Shown: positions 58,537 to 64,000 of the stretch, piece by piece
Layout of the letters: each line of letters opens with the position of its first letter
Position numbering within the stretch: the first letter of the stretch is position 1
From: Bacillus fonticola
Lineage (GTDB): Bacteria; Bacillota; Bacilli; Bacillales; JC228
Direction of reading: 5' to 3'
Assembly (NCBI RefSeq): GCF_012955605.1
Contig: NZ_CP052135.1
Location: 62,001 to 126,000 of the forward strand
DNA: 64,000 bases
The notes under the pieces: model-generated
Told to the model about the DNA's origin: nothing
The model's database searches: none
The model's input: only the letters and a program-made list of their open reading frames with translations
Translations under genes and position numbers: made by a program

Positions 58537-58708
58537 TATACCTTGTTTTTTAAGTGAGATGGACAAGCGTTGGTCACAAGGGTATACATGGTCAAACACC
58601 CAACAGACATCACAGTTCTTTGTGCGCGACCATTGCACTTTCTTCTTACATTCGGTATATTTTGACTAGGATACGGGTGAAAATGATGCAGTGCCATAAA
58701 GGCGAAAG

Positions 58709-58737
58709 AAAGCACTCACACGGTTGAGGGCTTTTTT
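58709..58737 (+). terminator. Terminator-like hairpin upstream of metG
   Basis: AAGC-a-CTCA pairs with TGAG-g-GCTT (58710-58718 with 58725-58733) and runs into TTTTTT. No T-box consensus is present nearby, so it is not evidently a tRNA-sensing leader. It could end a short upstream transcript. Confidence 0.6.
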
Positions 58738-58793
58738 AATAGCTTGTCCCTAAAACTTCGTATTTTCCATAAATAAAGAGTAAAAACAAGTAG

Positions 58794-60785
<1,992 letters not shown>

Positions 60786-60808
60786 TGAAGACAAAGGAAG
60801 CATAGTAC

Positions 60809-60824
60809 TGTTCCACGTGAAACG
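60809..60824. promoter_or_regulatory. parS site (ParB/Spo0J binding)
   Basis: TGTTCCACGTGAAACG matches the Bacillus parS consensus TGTTCCACGTGAAACA in 15 of 16 positions. It lies between metG and tatD, the region of the 4-degree parS site in B. subtilis. GTTCCAC (60810-60816) can also pair with GTGGAAC (60827-60833). Confidence 0.9.
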
Positions 60825-60909
60825 TTGTGGAACTCTCTATGGTTCCTTTCTTTCTCAAAAGGAATGGTAGTTATTATAGAAGAAACTCGATTCGAAGGAG
60901 CGGTACTAT

Positions 60910-61677
60910 ATGTTTTTTGATACACACGTCCATTTGAACGCTGACCAGTTTGATCAAGATTTACCGGAAGTGATACTGCGAATGAAAGAAGCACAAGTAG
61001 ACAATGCGGTGGTTGTAGGTTTCGATCACAGAACAATCATACGTGCAGTGGAACTAGCTGAGACGTACGACTGGCTATACGCCGCTGTAGGTTGGCATCC
61101 AGTTGATGCAATTGATTGTACAGAAGAGGACTTAGAATGGATTCGTGAATTATCAAAGCATGACAAGGTCGTGGCAATTGGCGAAATGGGGCTTGATTAT
61201 CACTGGGATAAGTCACCGAAAGAGGTGCAAAAAGAAGTGTTCCGTAAACAAATTCGGCTCGCAAAACAAGTGGATTTACCCATCATCATCCATAACAGGG
61301 ATGCGACAGAAGATGTTGTTGCCATCTTAAAAGAAGAGCATGCGGAAGAAGTAGGGGGGATTATGCATTGTTACAGCGGAAGTGTAGAGATTGCAAAGGA
61401 ATGTCTAATGTTAAATTTTCATATCTCATTAGGTGGACCGGTTACTTTTAAAAACGCGCAAAAGCCGAAAGAAGTCGCAGAAGCGGTTCCGCTCGACAAG
61501 CTACTCATCGAGACTGATTGCCCTTTTCTCGCACCTCATCCATTTAGGGGAAAACGAAACGAACCCGCCTACATTCCGCTTATTGCCGAACAAATCGCAC
61601 TGATCAAAGGTATATCCATAGAGGAAGTAGCGAGAGTGACAACAGAAAATGCAAAAAGATGTTTCGGCATACGTTGA
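60910..61677 (+). CDS. yabD: TatD-family metal-dependent hydrolase (YabD)
   Basis: A 255-residue TIM-barrel hydrolase of the TatD DNase family. Metal ligands include H6 and H8 (FDTHVHLN), the glutamate in GEMGLDYHWD, the histidines in IIIHNRD and MHCYSG, and the aspartate in LIETDCPF. GAAGGAGCGG precedes the ATG. Family members act on DNA 3' ends; the in vivo role here is inferred only. Confidence 0.95.
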   Translation: MFFDTHVHLNADQFDQDLPEVILRMKEAQVDNAVVVGFDHRTIIRAVELAETYDWLYAAVGWHPVDAIDCTEEDLEWIRELSKHDKVVAIGEMGLDYHWDKSPKEVQKEVFRKQIRLAKQVDLPIIIHNRDATEDVVAILKEEHAEEVGGIMHCYSGSVEIAKECLMLNFHISLGGPVTFKNAQKPKEVAEAVPLDKLLIETDCPFLAPHPFRGKRNEPAYIPLIAEQIALIKGISIEEVARVTTENAKRCFGIR

Positions 61678-61845
61678 CAGCGAATGCCGTCGATTTTTGG
61701 GGGTGCTTGTCCTTGTATGGCCCCAATCCTCAACGTTCTACATCTCTTTTCCCTCTCATAGACTAGGCGTGTCGAGAAGTCTTTCTTCCCTTTCAATCGT
61801 TCCTTTTGCATAATAGAACCACCTTGTTCCTTGAAAGACGACTGC

Positions 61846-61874
61846 TTGACACGTCGGAAGAACCTTTATATAAT
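61846..61874 (+). promoter_or_regulatory. Sigma-A promoter of yabE
   Basis: Consensus TTGACA (61846-61851), 17-base spacer, TATAAT (61869-61874), 13 bases before the Shine-Dalgarno. Confidence 0.88.
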
Positions 61875-61905
61875 CTCTCTGCGAGGAAAGGAGGCGTTTC
61901 TCATC

Positions 61906-63108
61906 GTGACGAAAACGAGTCAATCGTTGTTATCCGATGCACGCCAACGTAAGATTTTTGCCATAATTGCTAGTTTCATAGTGATCTTGGCACTGTTCGC
62001 ATTCCTGTTCTTTGAAACAACAAAAGCGACGATCGCCCTTGAAATTAACGGCGATGAACAGACTGTGAAAACAAATGCAGATACGGTTGGGGAATTGTTA
62101 GCTCAGCAAAATATAAAGGTTCAAGGTGTGGATTCTGTTTATCCAGCAACGGATGCAAAAATCCGTGATCAAATGTCCATTGTCTTTCAAGCAGCAGAAG
62201 AAGTGACACTAACGTTGAATGGGGAAGCGAATCAGGTGTGGACTACTGCTACAACAGTTGGAGAGTTTTTGAAACAACAAGGTCTCTCTCTTAAAGAAGC
62301 AGATCAGGTGTCGCCGGGTGTAGAGGAACCCATTACGAGCGACCTGCAGGTTGAACTAGAAGAATCGTTTCGTGTCAATATTGTCGACGGAACAAAGAAA
62401 AAGACTGCGTGGACGACTTCGACTACGGTCGCTGACTTTTTAAAACAACAAGGAATTATACTGAATGACTCAGACCGCATTGCTCCGAAGTTAGATGCGA
62501 AGCTAACCGAGAAAGAAAATGAAGTCAATGTGGTTCGAGTAGAAAAAGTCACCGATGTAGTGGAAGAAGAAACTAACTTCAAAACTGTCACTCGTAACGA
62601 TAGCAGCCTAACTAGTGGACAGGAAAAAGTAGTTCAAGAAGGTAAAAGGGGAAAACGCTCAAAAAAATACGAAGTAGTCCTAGAAAATGGGAAAGAAGTA
62701 TCACGAACGCTACTAGCCGAAGAAGTGCTATCTGAAAGCCAAGATAAGATTGTAGCTGTAGGAACGAGAAGAATCGTGGCACAAGTATCTCGGAGCAATA
62801 CAACCGCTCCGGCGAGTGGTGAAACGATCACGGTGTCTTCTACAGCCTACACAGCCAACTGTGCAGGGTGCTCAGGAATTACAGCAACAGGCATTAACCT
62901 AAAAGCAAACCCTAATCAAAAAGTCATTGCTGTTGATCCCAGTCTGATTCCACTAGGTACTAAAGTGTACGTTGAAGGCTACGGCTATGCGGTTGCGGCG
63001 GACACGGGTAGTTCAATTAATGGAAACAAAATCGACGTCTTCTTTGCAAGCAAGGAGCAAGCGTACAGGTGGGGGAGTCGTACGGTGACCATTCGCATTT
63101 TAGATTAA
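61906..63108 (+). CDS. yabE: Cell-wall-binding protein YabE (DUF348, G5 and 3D domains)
   Basis: A 400-residue secreted or anchored protein related to resuscitation-promoting factors. A membrane anchor spans about residues 15-37. Three DUF348 repeats follow (each with TVGELL, TVGEFLKQQG or TVADFLKQQG), then a G5 domain and a C-terminal 3D domain with its aspartates (AVDPSLIPLG, AADTGSSINGNKIDVFF). The GTG start at 61906 follows AAAGGAGG; it is required because the promoter lies inside the longer open frame beginning at 61831. A role in peptidoglycan turnover is inferred. Confidence 0.9.
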   Translation: MTKTSQSLLSDARQRKIFAIIASFIVILALFAFLFFETTKATIALEINGDEQTVKTNADTVGELLAQQNIKVQGVDSVYPATDAKIRDQMSIVFQAAEEVTLTLNGEANQVWTTATTVGEFLKQQGLSLKEADQVSPGVEEPITSDLQVELEESFRVNIVDGTKKKTAWTTSTTVADFLKQQGIILNDSDRIAPKLDAKLTEKENEVNVVRVEKVTDVVEEETNFKTVTRNDSSLTSGQEKVVQEGKRGKRSKKYEVVLENGKEVSRTLLAEEVLSESQDKIVAVGTRRIVAQVSRSNTTAPASGETITVSSTAYTANCAGCSGITATGINLKANPNQKVIAVDPSLIPLGTKVYVEGYGYAVAADTGSSINGNKIDVFFASKEQAYRWGSRTVTIRILD

Positions 63109-63139
63109 TCATAGATAAAAAATTATAGTGTCATAGGAA

Positions 63140-63176
63140 GGGAGAGCCTCTAACAAGTAAGGGGTTCTCTCTTTTT
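63140..63176 (+). terminator. Intrinsic terminator of yabE
   Basis: A stem with two G-T pairs (63142-63151 with 63160-63169), 8-nt loop and a CTTTTT tail. Confidence 0.85.
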
Positions 63177-63240
63177 GCGTATTTTTACAGAGAACACAAG
63201 GGATCGCCTCCGAGATAAATTAAGGTGTAGCAAAGTTATT

Positions 63241-63269
63241 TTGAACTCATGCAAAAGACGGTGTACACT
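63241..63269 (+). promoter_or_regulatory. Probable promoter of rnmV-ksgA
   Basis: TTGAAC (63241-63246), 17-base spacer, TACACT (63264-63269), 50 bases before the rnmV start. Confidence 0.65.
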
Positions 63270-63318
63270 AGGGGAGATATTAGCTTACGAAAACTATTTC
63301 AGATATTGGAGTAAAGAG

Positions 63319-64000
<682 letters not shown>

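Noticed and set aside
58421-58715. Overlapping open frames on both strands between abrB and metG
   Set aside because: No Shine-Dalgarno, odd composition, and they overlap promoter and Spo0A-box regions.

Overview
The window is a low-GC Firmicutes chromosome segment, almost certainly from an endospore-forming Bacillaceae species. Gene order and protein sequences follow Bacillus subtilis closely. Sporulation and germination genes (cwlD, gerD, kbaA, pdaB, csfB/gin, abrB with Spo0A boxes) are present, and S14 and L36 are the zinc-binding forms. Genes lie mostly on the + strand, co-directional with replication near the origin, and a parS site supports an origin-proximal position.

Layout. 1-9371: end of rplJ, rplL, an RsmC-like methyltransferase, then rpoB and rpoC behind a strong promoter and a 260-nt leader. 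9372-14073: str operon (rpsL, rpsG, fusA, tuf). 14134-17624: an inserted moxR / DUF58 / membrane-protein operon. 17625-32912: the S10-spc-alpha supercluster from rpsJ to rplQ, including secY, adk, map, a KOW protein, infA, rpmJ and rpoA. 33142-37475: energy-coupling-factor transporter module, truA, rplM and rpsI. 37714-42612: ybaK, cwlD, mrp/salA, gerD(-), kbaA, pdaB(-). 42783-43004: a small orphan gene. 43083-48626: one complete rRNA operon (16S-23S-5S, no tRNA) with tandem promoters. 48866-49188: csfB with a sigma-F promoter. 49189-50436: repeat-rich non-coding island. 50437-64000: a PLP decarboxylase, tmk, darA, yaaR, holB, ricT, yabA, trmN6-like, yazA, rsmI, abrB(-), metG, tatD, yabE, rnmV and the first 39 codons of ksgA.

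Most genes build or feed the translation and transcription machinery: ribosomal proteins, RNA polymerase, EF-G, EF-Tu, IF-1, SecY, rRNA, and rRNA/tRNA modification and 5S maturation enzymes. The later part adds replication control (HolB, YabA, parS), nucleotide supply (Tmk, Adk) and the sporulation decision (KbaA feeding KinB; Spo0A repressing abrB).

The most unusual points are as follows. (1) pdaB, the rRNA operon and csfB are adjacent; in B. subtilis these genes flank two different rrn loci about 120 kb apart. This means an rrn-mediated rearrangement, a tandem duplication or an assembly misjoin. (2) The 49.2-50.1 kb island holds a decayed transposase, a 20-bp tandem array with a 40-bp alternating superstructure, and nested inverted repeats. 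(3) What looks like the 5' end of a group II intron follows the yabA terminator. (4) A structured segment after 5S ends in an exact copy of the last 23 nt of 5S. I found no convincing new multigene system; the novelty is in non-coding and repeat architecture.
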